Below, piece by piece: positions 44,350-56,599 of a stretch of DNA of 64,000 bases. Position 1 is the stretch's first letter; the number at the start of each line of letters is the position of its first letter. The notes below the pieces were generated by a model that worked only from the letters and a program-made list of their open reading frames with translations, had not been told where the DNA came from and made no database searches. The stretch spans positions 295,521,293 to 295,585,292 of the forward strand of contig NC_085140.1 in NCBI RefSeq assembly GCF_024139115.2. Reading direction: 5' to 3'. This DNA is from Armigeres subalbatus (taxonomy: Eukaryota; Arthropoda; Insecta; Diptera; Culicidae). Made by a program: the position numbers and the translations under genes.

Positions 44350-44700
44350 TTGCTTCTTATTTCTCATTCGGCCCAATGGCCATTTGGCTTAATAGCCCGG
44401 CACCGTTGCGAGAACGCCGGAAAGCAACCCTGCAAAGATGGTGTTCGCTTCCGATCCGGCAGGTACTAGAAGGCGTAGAGCGTAGCGAGCGAGCTGGGCT
44501 GACCAGATGCAGAAGGACTTAGCGAGCATGGGGAGCAACCGAGGATGGAGAGACGTGGCCTCAAACCATGTATTGTGGCGTTAAATGGTTGATTTAGTGT
44601 TATCTGAGTCGATTGGTAAATAACACTATGGGTCTCCGTGCCTCATATAAAAGGTTTGTTTCTGGAGCGGACATATAGCTTTTACATGTACTTAGTATAT
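44350..44700 (+). mobile_element. RTE-like retrotransposon fragment 3 (C-terminus and 3' UTR)
   Basis: A frame reads QADQMQKDLASMGSNRGWRD followed by VASNHVLW and a stop, which resembles the end of ORF2 in this group. It is followed by the untranslated tail GAGTCGATTGGTAAATAACA and CTCATATAAAAGGTTTG, shared in kind with 36,090-36,660. Confidence 0.6.
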
Positions 44701-45370
44701 CAGAAAGCAAAACGTTAAAAAATAAAAAGAACAGTCAGTGGTTTCGAAATTTGCCTTTTAATTTGATTTCTAAACCTATCATTAGGAATTGAATTAATTT
44801 GAAAACTTTCAAGTGAAATTTTGATAAATTAATTTGGCAATGGAGTTTTGTTTCATACTTCTAAAACTTCGTCAAAGATATAAAATTCGTCAAAACTTTT
44901 CTTGTTGAAGTCTTGTTGAAGAAAAATCAAAAATTACTTTAAAAATGTACATATTTCAAATTTTAATCCCAAATCTAAAGAAAAAGGGGCAAGCATTCAA
45001 AACCCATGTTACCCACTAAAAAAAATCTATAATTTTGTAGTAAAGTATCAACATATCATCATCTTCCTAGACATAGTGTACCCATTGTATTTGCAACACA
45101 TGGCGGGCATAGAAATGCTTTCAATAAGTAACTGTGGAATTGCTAATAGAATACAAAATTGAAAAGCTGGTCAAGCGCCAGTTGGAGTCTAGAGCCGTTG
45201 AAGTAGAAGAAAACAATGGATAATAAACAACGGATGCGAGAGTGAGAAATAGGAATGTACACAAACGAGCATAAGATCGAAATTATTTTAACACATAATA
45301 AAGGCGACTTTAATTGACGTGCAAACTTTCATTTTGAATCGTTCTGTATTGCATTGGACCAGCATAATAT
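44700..45370. other. AT-rich spacer
   Basis: Nothing recognised. Confidence 0.5.
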
Positions 45371-45375
45371 ATATA

Positions 45376-45864
45376 GGGTCGGTGTACCAATTGTCGCCAT
45401 ACATAAGAACAACTATTTTTTTAAAAAATAAGTAAAAGGCATGTGGGTGGACTTTATATATCAAGCGAAAGGTTTTACTTTCTGCTCCTTAAAACAGCTG
45501 TGAAAACCACAATAAAATTTGTTATTATCCTCAAAATTGATTAATCCATAATAGGAACGCATGCACCAGTTGTGGCACTATTCTTAATTTTGGTTCCTTA
45601 TTTGGCAAATCCCATTGTTTTCTTATGGGACTGGCCAAATTGGGACCACTAGTACGACAACTGGTGCAAAGGAAGTTGAAAATTAAGCAAAATCAATTTT
45701 TACAATTACGCTTTGCTTGTTTTGGAGGAAATCAAAGGTGTTATCGTGTTATATGAATATGCTTTATCGATATAAACTTGGTTTGCGGTGATTTGATTGG
45801 TCATTTGGCATATAAAGCACTAGTGCGACAACTGGTGCTATAGCCACAACTGGTACACCCAGCC
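45376..45864. mobile_element. 489-bp MITE with TA duplication
   Basis: The left end GGGTCGGTGTACCAATTGTC matches the reverse-complemented right end GGCTGGGTGTACCAGTTGTG. TA borders both ends (45,374-45,375 and 45,865-45,866). ACAACTGGTGC-like words recur inside in both orientations. Nonautonomous. Confidence 0.78.
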
Positions 45865-46251
45865 TATAACACCCTTTGTTCAGGAAAGTCAAAAGAACTT
45901 CTCAACTATATAGGGATACTATTTCGGTCATTTATCCATACCCTTTATATCCATCCCATTCAAACCAAAATAATAACATGCGGTTCAGACCGCATCGTGC
46001 TTTCGTGCTGTGCGGTTCTTTCTCTCTTTGCGGAAGGAAGTTTTTAATACTACCCGAAGCTATTTTAATTTCAACGGTGCTTCTTAGCGCTATTTGTACC
46101 CACTGATCCCGTTACGATCTTTGCAAGGACCCGTGCCTTCGTTTTACGTTGGACCCGTTTGCGGAAGTAAAATTCCGACAAGCGGTGGTAATCCTGCAGG
46201 GACACCGTTCTGGGAAAAACCTCTTAGAAGGTCACGTCTCCACGCTCAGCA

Positions 46252-47560
46252 ATGAGTATTAACAAAAACAAGAGGAAGGGAGTCTCTGAATTCTCCACTT
46301 CCTTCAAAGAAACAAGGTTTCAAGACCGTCCTGCCAAAGCGCGGAAAAAATAGAAGGAAGCTGGAGAATTCAGATATTCCTTCTAACTCTAATATCGGAA
46401 ATAATTCTTCTCCAATCGAACTGAGCAATCAGTTCGATTTGTTTAATGATGAAATTGAGCAAATCGAATCTACCTCTAGCCCAGGTGATTCGATTCATGC
46501 GAAAAAACAAAGGATTCCCCCAATTGTGGTATCTGTTGCCGAGTTTTCTGGCTTCCGGAATGAGATTTTGAGTAACCTTCAGGGGATCAAAGTTTCATTT
46601 CAGATTGCTAGGAAGGGTGACTGCCGCGTTTTGCCGGGATCCTTTGACGATCGCAAACGTCTTCTTCACTATTTAACTGAGAAGCGCCATAAATTCTTCA
46701 CATACGACGACAAAACTGAGCGATTGTTCAAAGTCGTCTTGAAAGGTCTCCCAGTGATGACAAATCACTGGATGAGATTAAATTGAAATTTCTCAATTAC
46801 TTGGATTTTCACCAGTCCAAGTAATTAAGATGAAAAGAAATCCCATTCTGGTACTTCCCAGAGGGCATTTCTCAAGAATTTTATTTAGTTCATTTTAACA
46901 AAAGTGAACTAAATAATATGAAAAAGTTGGAAAAAGGCCTGTATTATGTCCCATGTCCGTGTTACATGGGAACATTTCCGCAGGCCTGGGGAAATTCAAA
47001 ACCCTACCCAGTGCCGTAAGTGCCAAAAGTGGGGTCATGGAACCAAACATTGTCACATGGATGCTAAATGCATGATTTGTGGTGGAACCTCTCACGCCAA
47101 GGACGCATGTCCTGTGAGAAAGATTCAATAAATTTAAGTGCGCAAACTGTGGGGCAATCATAAATCCAATTTCTGGGAATGCCCTTCACGCAAAAAGTTT
47201 TGAATTCCCGTGCAAAATTGATGACGGAAATTCCAATCGGATCCCAGATTCGACGGGTAGAAATTTTTCAAACGCTCAAATTTCGAAACCGGTTACCGGT
47301 CGAGCAATTCATACCCACCACAATTCACAAACAAATTTTGCCGCTCGTCAACGGGTAGCAAGCACTTCAGTAAATTCCAATTTTTCCAATGTACCTACGT
47401 ATGCAAACATCGCTGCTGGTAGACCAAATTTCTCTTCTCAAAATGAGGTTTATACCCATGTCCCAACGGAAAATAACGGTCATGTTGCCGATTCAGGTAG
47501 CATGACCGCTCTCGATTTTGATTTTTTAACTGAACAATTGCATCACATGATTGATGCAAT
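46252..47560 (+). pseudogene. Jockey-clade ORF1 (Gag-like), frameshifted
   Basis: The ATG at 46,252 opens MSINKNKRKGVSEFSTSF. A one-base shift near 46,350 moves to the frame of FDLFNDEIEQIESTSS and ends with FKVVLKGLP near 46,750, a signature of the PRE domain of Jockey Gag. After another shift, HVRVTWEHFRRPG leads to QCRKCQKWGHGTKHC (CX2CX4HX4C) at about 47,006-47,050, CMICGGTSHAKDAC (a second canonical knuckle), and a third reading GNHKSNFWEC. A Ser/Asn/Thr-rich tail follows. ORF1 binds the element RNA. The start is the first ATG after the leader. Confidence 0.8.
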
Positions 47561-47640
47561 GTTCAAAGCAAATACCATTCCTGAAGCTGTTCAGGTTGGT
47601 ATAAAGTACACACAAAAAATTGTTATCGGACTCCGTTTCA

Positions 47641-50287
47641 ATGGATCCAAATAATTATGTGAAAGTTCTAAATTGGAATGCCCGCTCTCTAAAGGGTAAG
47701 GAAGATGAATTATTCAACTTCCTTTCAGTTCATAATGTGCATATTGCCATTATAACTGAAACGTATTTAAAACCAGGACTCTCCATTAAAAGAGATCCAA
47801 ACTATTTTATCTACAGAAATGATCGTCTTGACAGCGCCTGTGGTGGGGTCGCCATTGTCATTAATAGACGTATCAAACATAAATTATTTTCTTCGTTTGA
47901 AACCAAAGTTTTGAAACCTTGGGAGTTTCTGTTGAAACAAATTTTGGACAGTTTTCCTTCATTGCAGCCTACTTGCCTTTTCAATGCAATGGGCAGCAAA
48001 AGAATTTGTTGAAAGCTGATCTTCAAATTCTGACTCGCAACAAATCAAAATTCTTCGTAATTGGTGACTTCAATGCCAAACACCGTTCATGGAATAATGC
48101 TCAAAGCAATTCCAATGGTAAAATTTTATTTGAAGATTGTTCTGCGGGATATTATACTATTCAATATCCCAATGGACCAACTTGTTTTTCTTCCAGTCGA
48201 AATCCTTCTACAATTGATTTAGTTTTAACGGATTCAAGTCAGCTGTGTGGCCAATTGGTAACTCATGCTGACTTTGACTCTAATCACCTTCCTGTGACAT
48301 TTGAAATCTCACAAGAAGCCATTTATAATCCAATCAGCTCTACTTTTAATTATCATAAAGCTGATTGGGATTCTCTCAAAACGTATATCGATAGGAATTT
48401 TGATGTTGATATTCCTCTCGATACCAAAAGTGATATTGATAATGCTCTCGTATCTTTGACAAATTTAATTGTCGAAGCCAGAGGCATTACAATTCCGAAA
48501 TGTGAAGTTAAATTCAACTCCATTATTATTGACGACGATCTTCAGCTACTGATCCGTCTTAAAAATGTGAGAAGAAGGCAATACCAAAGAACTCGCGATC
48601 CCGCGTTGAAAGTTATTTGGCGAGATTTGCAAATGAAATTAAAACGTTTCGCTATTCTGAGAAATACCAACTTTGAGAATAATGTCTCGAAGTTGGATCC
48701 CAGTTCGAAACCCTTTTGGAAATTAACAAAATTCTTAAAAACCTCAAAAGCCAATTCAGCGCTTAAAGAGGAAATAAAATTTTATTAACAAATGGCGTAA
48801 AGGCTTAAAACTTGCTCAGCAGTTCGAGAGTGCCCATAATTTTAGTCTAGGTCTCACTAGTCCAATTGAGGATCAGGTCACACGGAGCTTCGAAGACATT
48901 CTCAATCAAGAGAATGTTTTTGACCCTTCGTTGGGAACCAATTTGGATGAAGTGAGATCTATTACTAAAAAATTTAAAATATATGAAAGCCCCGGGTGAT
49001 GATGGTATTTTCTACATACTTATCAAAAACTTCCTGAGAGCTCTTTATCCTTTTGGTTAATTTATTTAACAAATGTTTTCAATTGGCATACTTTCAAGAT
49101 AAATGGAAAAACGCCAAAGTTGTTCCAATTTTGAAGCCGGACAAAAATCAAGCTGAGGCTTCTAGTTATCCTTAATCAGTTTGCTTTCTTCAATAAGCAA
49201 ACTGTTTGAAAAGATTATTTTAAATAGAATGATGGTTCATATTAATGACAATTCTATTTTTGCTGATGAGCAATTTGGTTTTCGCCATGGGCATTCAATC
49301 ACTCATCAGTTATTAAGAGTTACGAACTTAATTCGGCTCAACAAATCTGAAGGATATTCGACTGGAGTTGCTCTTCTTGATATAGAGAAAGCATTTGACA
49401 GTGTTTGGCATGAAGGTTTGATTGTAAAATTGATGAATTTTAATTTTCCTCTGTACATCATTAAACTGATCCAAAATTATTTATCAGATCGCTCGCTGCA
49501 GGTAAACTATCAGAATACTAAATCTGATAGATTACCTGTAAGGGCTAGTGTCCCCAAGGCAGCATACTGGGGCCCATATTGTATAACATTTTTACTTCTG
49601 ACTTACCTGATTTACCACCAGGGTGTCAAAAATCTTTGTTTGCAGATGACACGGGCCTTTCAGCCAAAGGGCGAAGCCTTCGTGTCATTTGTAGTAGATT
49701 GCAAAAAAGTTTGGATATTTTCTCCACTTACTTGCAAAATGGAAAATTTCCCCGAATGCTTCCAAAACTCAGCTTATAATTTTCCCACATAAGCCGAGAG
49801 CTTCTTATTTGAAACCTTCTAGCAGACATATTGTCACTATGAATGGGGTTCCAATTAATTGGTCTAGCGAAGCTAAATATTTAGGACTTCTGCTAGATCA
49901 AAATTAACTTTCAAAATCACATTGAAGGCCTTCAAGCCAAATGTAACAAATATATTAAGTGCCTACATATATCCACTTATAAACAGAAAATCAAAACTTT
50001 GTCTTAAGAACAAACTTTTGATTAACAAACAAATTTTTAGCCCTGCCATGTTGTATGCTGTGCCAATATGGGCTAGTTGCTGCAATACCAGAAAGAAGGC
50101 ACTCCAGAGGATTCAAAATAAAATTTTGAAAATGATTCTGAAGTTGCCTCCGTGGTATAGTACCAATGAACTTCATAGAATTTCTAATATTGAGACATTG
50201 CAACAAATGTCCAACAAAATAATTTCCAATTTTAGACTAAAATCGTTGCAATCTTCTATTGCAACGATTAACTCCTTGTACCCTTAG
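47641..50287 (+). pseudogene. Jockey-clade ORF2 (endonuclease plus reverse transcriptase), frameshifted
   Basis: The start MDPNNYVKVLNWNARSLKGK at 47,641 is typical for the clade. Endonuclease motifs are ITETYL, GDFNAKHRSWN (about 48,064) and DSNHLPVTF (about 48,280). The reverse transcriptase follows with SSISKLFEKIILNRM and FGFRHGHSITHQLL from about 49,190, ALLDIEKAFDSVWHEGLIVK (motif A), and FADDTGLSAKG at about 49,640 (active-site FADD). The C-terminal region 49,922-50,287 (LYAVPIWASC, LPPWYSTNEL) closes with TAG. Frames shift near 47,920-48,010, 48,790, 49,180, 49,580 and 49,900, so no full product is made. All catalytic blocks are present. Confidence 0.85.
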
Positions 50288-50539
50288 TATAAAATAGGTT
50301 AAGTTTAGTTTAAGTTGAAAACATTGTAATTCCTACATGGTTCAATTCAACCAGAGGAAAAAATTCTAACTGCCAGAGGCAATTGAAATGTATTAATAAT
50401 AACTAAAAGCGTAACATAGCAAATAAGGATGATAGTGTTAAGAAAACACGGAACACCTAGTCTAAGAGATGAATGCATGTATTAGATAATTAGCAAATAA
50501 AATTAGTTAAAAAAAAAATAAAAAAAATAACATGCGGTT

Positions 50540-53180
50540 GTACTATTTGTTATTTTATCATTTTTATGAGAAAAAAAATCAAACAATTGCCTTACTTTTT
50601 AACTCTGAGATGCTTTTTTGTAAATTTTTGGAATCCCACCCTTGACTGTTAGTATCTTTGATCTCTTAGTTGACGTAACAACCATTGCTCTGCAGCATAT
50701 ATTTTGAACGATTTGAGGATAAACATCGCTAATTTAGAACATTTCAACCCGTACACTCTTATTTTTGAAACATACCTACAACGTATTGATGTTGCAGCGG
50801 TTGAAATAACCTAATGAACGCGTAATAGGGTAAATTCGCTGAAATTTTGAATGGTTGACGTATCTATGACTAACTATGAAATCATGGGCAGAAAGGGCTC
50901 GTATGTTTTAACAACCTGGTATTCGATTTTACATTTTTTTCAGCATCTGTTACTAATGTTTGCACTGTTATATAATGATTCTATCCAATATTCGTGAAAT
51001 TAGAAGCAACGTAGTACCTATCTACATTTAAGAAAAGTTGCACAGAAAAATGTTCCAATACCTAACTCGCACACATCACAACAAGAAATATGTTCAGTAT
51101 ACGTTGCACTTGTTGCGCACTCCATGACGATGACGACGATCAAAGGGGCACCTCTTCCCAATAACAACCGCGTCGTTGTTCAACAGCTAATGACAAACTG
51201 CCTGCGAACTGCGAGCTCGCTACGTTTGCTCGTTCCTACCTTCTAGCGTTGCACTGAGCCTGATACATTTTCTCCCGCGAAGCAAAATCCCTGACACACT
51301 GACTGGACTGTATTGAGCCGATGTCGTTCTGTTCCACGCCACTCAAGGTTTTCGAGACCCAGATCCGATAACTGGCACGAGGCCATCGATACGGCGCGAT
51401 GCGATGTAGAGGACGTTTCATTGACGACGATTCGCGGTCAAGGCAATCGCGAATCGCTGACTGCCACACCATTATTGCGCTCTGCGTAGGTACTGGCGCA
51501 GTAGGTCAGATAGTAGCAGCAAGGCAAGAAATTTGTTGACGACGACGAACAGCAGATTGCCTACTTGCAGGGAGCCACGTCTAACGGGATGGAGGATCCG
51601 CAGCTCTGTAAGGATAATGGAGTACCACTAGTTGACACAATTTCTGGTACCGATCCAACGGGACCGCCTGATCCCGATACTGGCTGCTACTACAGGACTG
51701 GCGTCGAATGACATTTGGTAGTAAAAGAAAAGAAACATTTAACCGGGCAGCATGACGTTACTGCAGGCAGGTCGGTCCTAAGCGCTTGGTTGTTGTTGTT
51801 TTTTTTTCAATCCACTGCAATTTATTCGCAGCGATGCATCACCACCATGCATGCGGTGGAGCACGACTTGCCGTCACACTATTCATAACGGTGCCCATGT
51901 AAATGTAAAGCCGGTTTGTAACTGTGGAGTGGCGGACACACAAAATGAACAATTGCCTCGCTTGGTGGTAGATAAGCGATGATCAAGCTCAGTGATGACT
52001 TTGTCAAATTACTCGTAGCCTGTTTGTGCCCTGTTGTATGAATCATGATATTCAACGCTAATCATCAAATAATGAAATCAGGCGTGATTGAATAAGATTT
52101 CGAAAAGTTTCCTCATTTTCAGCACGAGATCAAACCGCGGATATTAATATTATGTATTATGTAGAAACTTTACCGTGATTGCAAATAATTCAAAACTAAA
52201 CTCACCGATTAATCTTTTGTATTAAGTGGTGTTCCGAAATGGCCTTGTAATTATGATTTTTAAAATCGGTGGTGTCTTCAACGATGTGACGAATTTCCAC
52301 TAGCATTAAAATAACCAAAGTATCTTAAAATGTCCTTAAAGCGACGTCTTATTTCCCCTTCTTATGCATATGCAATGCATACATCGAGGGCACTTGTTTT
52401 GTGCTAAACATACAAACAACGATTTTCATTGCAAGTTTAGGTAAGAAAATTGTTCCAAGATACGTTTTCGAAAACATGTACGTCCAAATTGCAAAGAAGC
52501 CCTGAACTGAGAACGGAAAAGCGGAATAACATACAGTCAACCCTATTTTATGGAACTTATTGGGGAGACGTTATATGAATTTTTGCTTTAATTACGATTT
52601 TTTCACTTAATTCATTGATCCTTGGAAACTTTTCAATACGAAACATAATCATAGCAACACAAAGACCTAAAATTGATATGTTGTTTCACATGTTCTTGGT
52701 GTTCCAAGAGTTCTCCGGGGCTTAGGCTTTCAGACCACCATGCGTGCGCCTTAACATCTATCGGCTTTTTTGATATGGTACATTATCCCAGCTCAATATT
52801 CCTAGCGATTCTTGAATCAGATTGGACATGCCTTCAACATGCGTTTCATTTCAGGTAATCCAAGAATTACAATAATTGGAGTACATGCCTTAAGGTCAAT
52901 ACGCGAGTTAACTAATCACGGACGTGATAGCCTTTTTAAAAAATACTACTACTCTACTTGCTAGTCTAACTAAGTATGATTTTTATTTCCCTAGAAGGTA
53001 TAATCACAACTCAATAAATCCGAATTGCAACTCAATAAATCCGAATGTCGCATATCCTGGAAATAAATGGGCGAAAGCCCGATTGTTACTATAAACTCAT
53101 TTCGGTTTATAACTATAAGCACAGCTTTAAAGAAACAGAAGATCAATCAACAACAGCCTTAACAACAACTTCCTCCATGA
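50540..53180. other. Intergenic stretch, mostly unassigned
   Basis: AT-rich with two GC-richer patches at 51,110-51,480 and 51,540-51,710. Only the latter holds a frame worth listing. Nothing else is recognised. Confidence 0.5.
51517..51711 (+). other. Unidentified short coding-like frame
   Basis: After TAG at 51,514 the frame is open for 64 codons to TGA at 51,709. It reads KKFVDDDEQQIAYLQGATSN and then, from an internal ATG at 51,589, MEDPQLCKDNGVPLVDTISG, TDPTGPPDPDTGCYY. Composition is balanced and non-repetitive, unlike the surrounding chance frames. An AG at 51,518-51,519 after GATAGTAGC could be a splice acceptor. I do not recognise the peptide. It could be an exon of a host gene with large introns or a chance frame. 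Confidence 0.3.
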
Positions 53181-53189
53181 ATATTTAGT

Positions 53190-53205
53190 GGTCCTGAAAA
53201 GGGCC
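53190..53205 (-). terminator. Histone-type 3' stem-loop, one mismatch (minus strand)
   Basis: On the minus strand GGCCCT TTTC AGGACC has the 6-bp stem, 4-nt loop shape of replication-dependent histone mRNAs, with one mismatched pair. Just upstream on that strand GTTAYITSKG is reminiscent of the H2B C-terminus (GTKAVTKYTSSK), so this is probably a decayed H2B end. Confidence 0.45.
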
Positions 53206-53757
53206 GTTTGTTTATGTTGACTTGAAGCCTTTTGAAGTGATGTACGCCGTGGTCCCGATGAGTGTTAAGGCTGTATCAATGCACTGTTCCATATTAAATA
53301 CATTATGATCTAAATATAAATTTAGTTACCAAATACTCAAGCTTCATTTTCAGGAGAAATTATCTATTTTTGCTACGGACTGTACGGCTGATGTCAATGA
53401 TTGGTCATTCAGGTTGAAATCGAACGTTTTGGCAGATGAACTAGCGGAACAATGACGATCATTGACGTTAATCCACTTCACTGGGATGGCATTGGTTCTA
53501 GAATAAAACAACATAACTGATGAAGAGAACTATGTTCAATTCTAAATCATTAGTTTTACCTCGGGACACGCAAGAATCGACAAAATACAAAATAGGCCGG
53601 AAGATTAATCCTTATTGACAGACAGATATACATAATTGACAGATGCATTCGCATTTAAAATGACTGTACCAAGTACAATAAGACATGTAAAAACATAAAA
53701 GATGAAATGAAAAATTATGGCCAAGCGTTCTATAAACAACAATAGCATAATAATAAA

Positions 53758-54446
53758 TTGAATTTGGGACGAGGCTTCATTCGAACCATGTGTCGTCTAA
53801 TGTCCAATCACTACACTTTAAATGCACATCTTTTTCGAGTAGGGCTCTCAGAAGGCAATCTCTGTGTTTGCGGCGCAGATTATCAAGACATTGACCATGT
53901 CGTGTGGGCGTGCGAGGAGCATCGTGGCCCCAGATCAGCGCAAACTGAACGTCTTCGGGTCCGAGGAAGGCAGCCAAAGCCTATTAGAGAAGTGTTGGCG
54001 GGTCTTGATCTCGAATACATGTCCCTTGTCCACCAATTTTTGAAAGTTGCTGATGTTAGACTGTAATCGTTGTCCACCCGTCCCTTTAGCTGTCGTAATC
54101 CCTTAAGAATGTCTTCCTCTTGTTATGTACCGGTAAACCCCATTCGAATGTCGTCCTCTCGTTGCTGTCCCCCAAAAAACATTTGTCTCGTTACAGAAGT
54201 GAAACATCGCTAAATGCTTCGCTAAACTGCGTGAACATCAGCATTGTAATTAATTAAGCACCTAAATTCCCTTCCTTTCCTATTGTATAATTGTATTCCC
54301 TAACCTCGACCAAACCGCGAGTCTTTCGGTTCCCCAAAACTAACATTAGTGTATAATAATCATGAAAAATTGTATTCCGGCTCCGTAACGCTTCACGGCA
54401 AATGAGCCTTCCAAATAAATGATAATAATAATAATAATAATAATAA
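53758..54446 (+). mobile_element. I-clade non-LTR retrotransposon, 5'-truncated 3' end
   Basis: The C-terminal 102 codons of ORF2 are open to 54,066: RTMCRLMSNHYTLNAHLFRV, then CVCGADYQDIDHVVWACEEH, the Cys/His zinc motif at the end of ORF2, and LAGLDLEYMSLVHQFLK. A 3' untranslated region of about 350 bp ends in (TAA)n at 54,421-54,446, the tail type known for I elements. Everything upstream of about 53,755 is missing, the usual 5' truncation of target-primed insertion. The tail of the protein is undamaged. Confidence 0.82.
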
Positions 54447-55155
54447 GTATAATAGTATAAAATTCAAGTAGCATGTGTTTAGGATATATTTATACAAAAC
54501 ACACTATCCAAAAGTTTAAGTAAATCTTAACCTTATGTCATAAAAATCCATTTGTTAATATTTTGCGATTCGCTGGAATCTAATATGTTATTGTTCCAAA
54601 TATGAAATTCAAAATTCAATTGAATCAAATATTAAACAATAAAAGACACCGTAGATTTATTACGACCCAATAATTCATTAAATAATATTTGAGGAGCTCC
54701 AACTATTTAATTCAAATTTAATCCGAATCATACTCAAATTCAGAACAATTAAATAATATGTCCAAAAAATATACCGATGCGATGATGCATAATTCAAACA
54801 CAATCGATTTGCAAATTTAATTCAACACCAAATCAAAGGACCAAATCGTACAGATTGTGTGATTTCAACTCTACTGGCAGGCTAATGTAACCTACCAAGA
54901 TATTGGAATTATATTATTCCATTTACCGTTGAGCGATTTATAAAAACCCAACAAACAATTCAGGCTAAATATGCTAATAAGTAAACATTTGCAGTATATA
55001 TTTCAAAGTACTTGAAGAACTTCAGCCGTAAAAAGTACTCACCTACATTTATTGAAAATAATATATAAATTCTATGTAATAACAATGTAATACATGCGAC
55101 GACAAGCAAAGAGAAATTGAGGTAAAATAGAAAATATTCGTTGATAATTTCACAT
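54447..55155. other. AT-rich spacer
   Basis: Nothing recognised; many AATTCAAAT-like words. Confidence 0.5.
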
Positions 55156-55432
55156 TTATAGATATATCAGAGACAAACAGACATAACACATTGAACATTT
55201 ACTCATCAAATTCATCGTCGTTCAAACACTAACGACATCTGTTGATTTCAGTTAGTTGAGCAAATCACGAACCAGATGGCGATAGTGAGCGAAAGTCAAA
55301 CTCGAGCAAATCCGATGCGCGCGCCTCGAGTGATCGATTGGCCAACTAATGATTATTTGAATTGACCAGTAAATCAGTGAACGATGGAAATTTGACGAGT
55401 GTTATGTCTGTTTGTCTGTGGATATATCTAAT
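55156..55432. mobile_element. Terminal-inverted-repeat MITE, about 277 bp
   Basis: TAGATATATCAGAGACAAAC at the left matches the reverse-complemented right end TAGATATATCCACAGACAAA, continuing through CAGACATAACAC and TCAAATTxCATCGTTCA. The interior is GC-richer. No ORF. Confidence 0.7.
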
Positions 55433-55536
55433 ATATAAAATGATAAAATGCAAATTTTCTATACTGTCATCATAGAATTTGAAGTTTAGTTCACATTATT
55501 GATATATATTTACTTATTTGCTGCTAATAATAACTT

Positions 55537-55785
55537 TCAACCTCGAGTTGAGGGCCCTTCGCCAGCGTCCCAACCGGTAGCCGACGACGTACTACCTTTG
55601 GCCGCTTTTAACTTGGCCCGATAACTACGTGCCCGATCAGCGTCCGTCCTTGGAAGCTTTGAGGGTGCTTCCGATTGTTGATCCCTTCCACGCTTCCCGG
55701 AATCGCGTTTATACTTCGCTGCCAAGTATTGCGACATCGCACTGTATTCACTAGTATGTATCGAATAAACTTCTTCTAAGCACAA
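55537..55785 (-). other. Unidentified 66-82-codon frame with basic region
   Basis: From an inner ATG the frame reads MSQYLAAKYKRDSGKRGRDQ, then KLPRTDADRARSYRAKLKAA, ending GWDAGEGPSTRG. The TDADRARSYRAKLKA block resembles the basic N-terminal motif of some insect transposon proteins. The longer version (MCLEEVYSIHTSEYSAMSQY) starts at 55,785; a TTGTGCTTAG at that point could be a splice acceptor. No second conserved domain is visible. Possibly a first exon or a transposon remnant. Confidence 0.35.
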
Positions 55786-55939
55786 CTAATGTTTCTCAGT
55801 TCACCGATGTGATACGAGACACTAACTGTATATCGAAAAAAATCTGAAAATTGCATGAAAAATGTTGATGAGAAAATGTTTATTCCAAGAATAACCCTGT
55901 TTAGTAGGTGCTGGGATTAAAGATGATATTCGATTGTAA

Positions 55940-56210
55940 ATGTACTCAACTGTTAGCAATTTTCATATTTATTTGAATAAGGCCTTGTTCTGTTGCTCTC
56001 AAGCAATTGTGAATTGCACTTTCAAGAAAATTCGTCTCAACTCAAACTTCTCCCATGTAGGTGGTTATGATAAGAACAAATTTGTTTTCCACAATACGCC
56101 TATCCAATCACAAGCAGCAATAAAGCTTATGATTTGTACATTGAAAAATATTTGTCTCGGCTCAATCTTCTCTCGTGTGAAATTATGATTCTGAAAAGAA
56201 CCCATTTGTT
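55940..56210 (-). other. Duplicated histone 3'-flank relics
   Basis: Two imperfect direct copies of a unit about 130 bp long (about 55,985-56,110 and 56,110-56,230) contain TCTC.TGT...ATTATGAT and CCAATCACA.GCAGCAA. The second holds a histone-type stem-loop on the minus strand; the first has a decayed version. This suggests remnants of a histone cluster transcribed leftward. Confidence 0.4.
56187..56202 (-). terminator. Histone-type 3' stem-loop (minus strand)
   Basis: On the minus strand GGTTCT TTTC AGAATC forms a six-pair stem (one G-T wobble) with a TTTC loop, as in replication-dependent histone mRNAs. The coding region that should precede it is too decayed to assign; 56,212-56,400 on that strand (MDGVYRV..., VLLLPV) could be an H4 or H2A remnant, but this is weak. 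Confidence 0.5.
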
Positions 56211-56599
56211 TTCAGTAATGCACCTTCCCAATCACAGGCAGCAACAAAACCAAAGCAGAATCTAGAGAAAATTTCATTTCATTGCTACTGACCCCAATGT
56301 CAGCCACTCGATAAGTTCCCGCTAAAACGCGATAGACACCATCCATGCGAATCAATTTTCGCAGCATCCCCCTCCGAAGAGCGCTTGCGCTGCTGCCGAC
56401 GCCAAGCGATAATAATTTGCACCTTGAAGAAATAATAAAATAAGAAGAAGAAGAAGAAGAAGAGCCTCTGGTTATGTACGAAAGCACTAGCATCGAACGA
56501 AAGAAAGGCGGAGCAAGCAAGCCGATGCTAATGATACGGCTCCCAAAGGGGCGGGGCCTCGGACTCATGCAAACGTATTCTGATCAGCTGAAGTCTGGT

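Larger units (their letters stand above)
45986..50525 (+). mobile_element. Full-length Jockey-clade (Juan-like) non-LTR retrotransposon
   Basis: The insertion of about 4.54 kb is flanked by a 14-bp duplication AATAACATGCGGTT (45,972-45,985 and 50,526-50,539). It has a 5' leader of about 265 bp starting CAGACCGCATCGTGC, an ORF1 with zinc knuckles, an ORF2 with endonuclease and RT, and an A-rich 3' end. The order and motifs are those of the Jockey clade; the ORF2 start resembles mosquito Juan elements. Both ORFs carry frameshifts, so this copy is inactive as written. An intact target duplication and full length suggest fairly recent insertion, and some frameshifts could be sequencing errors. 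Confidence 0.88.
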
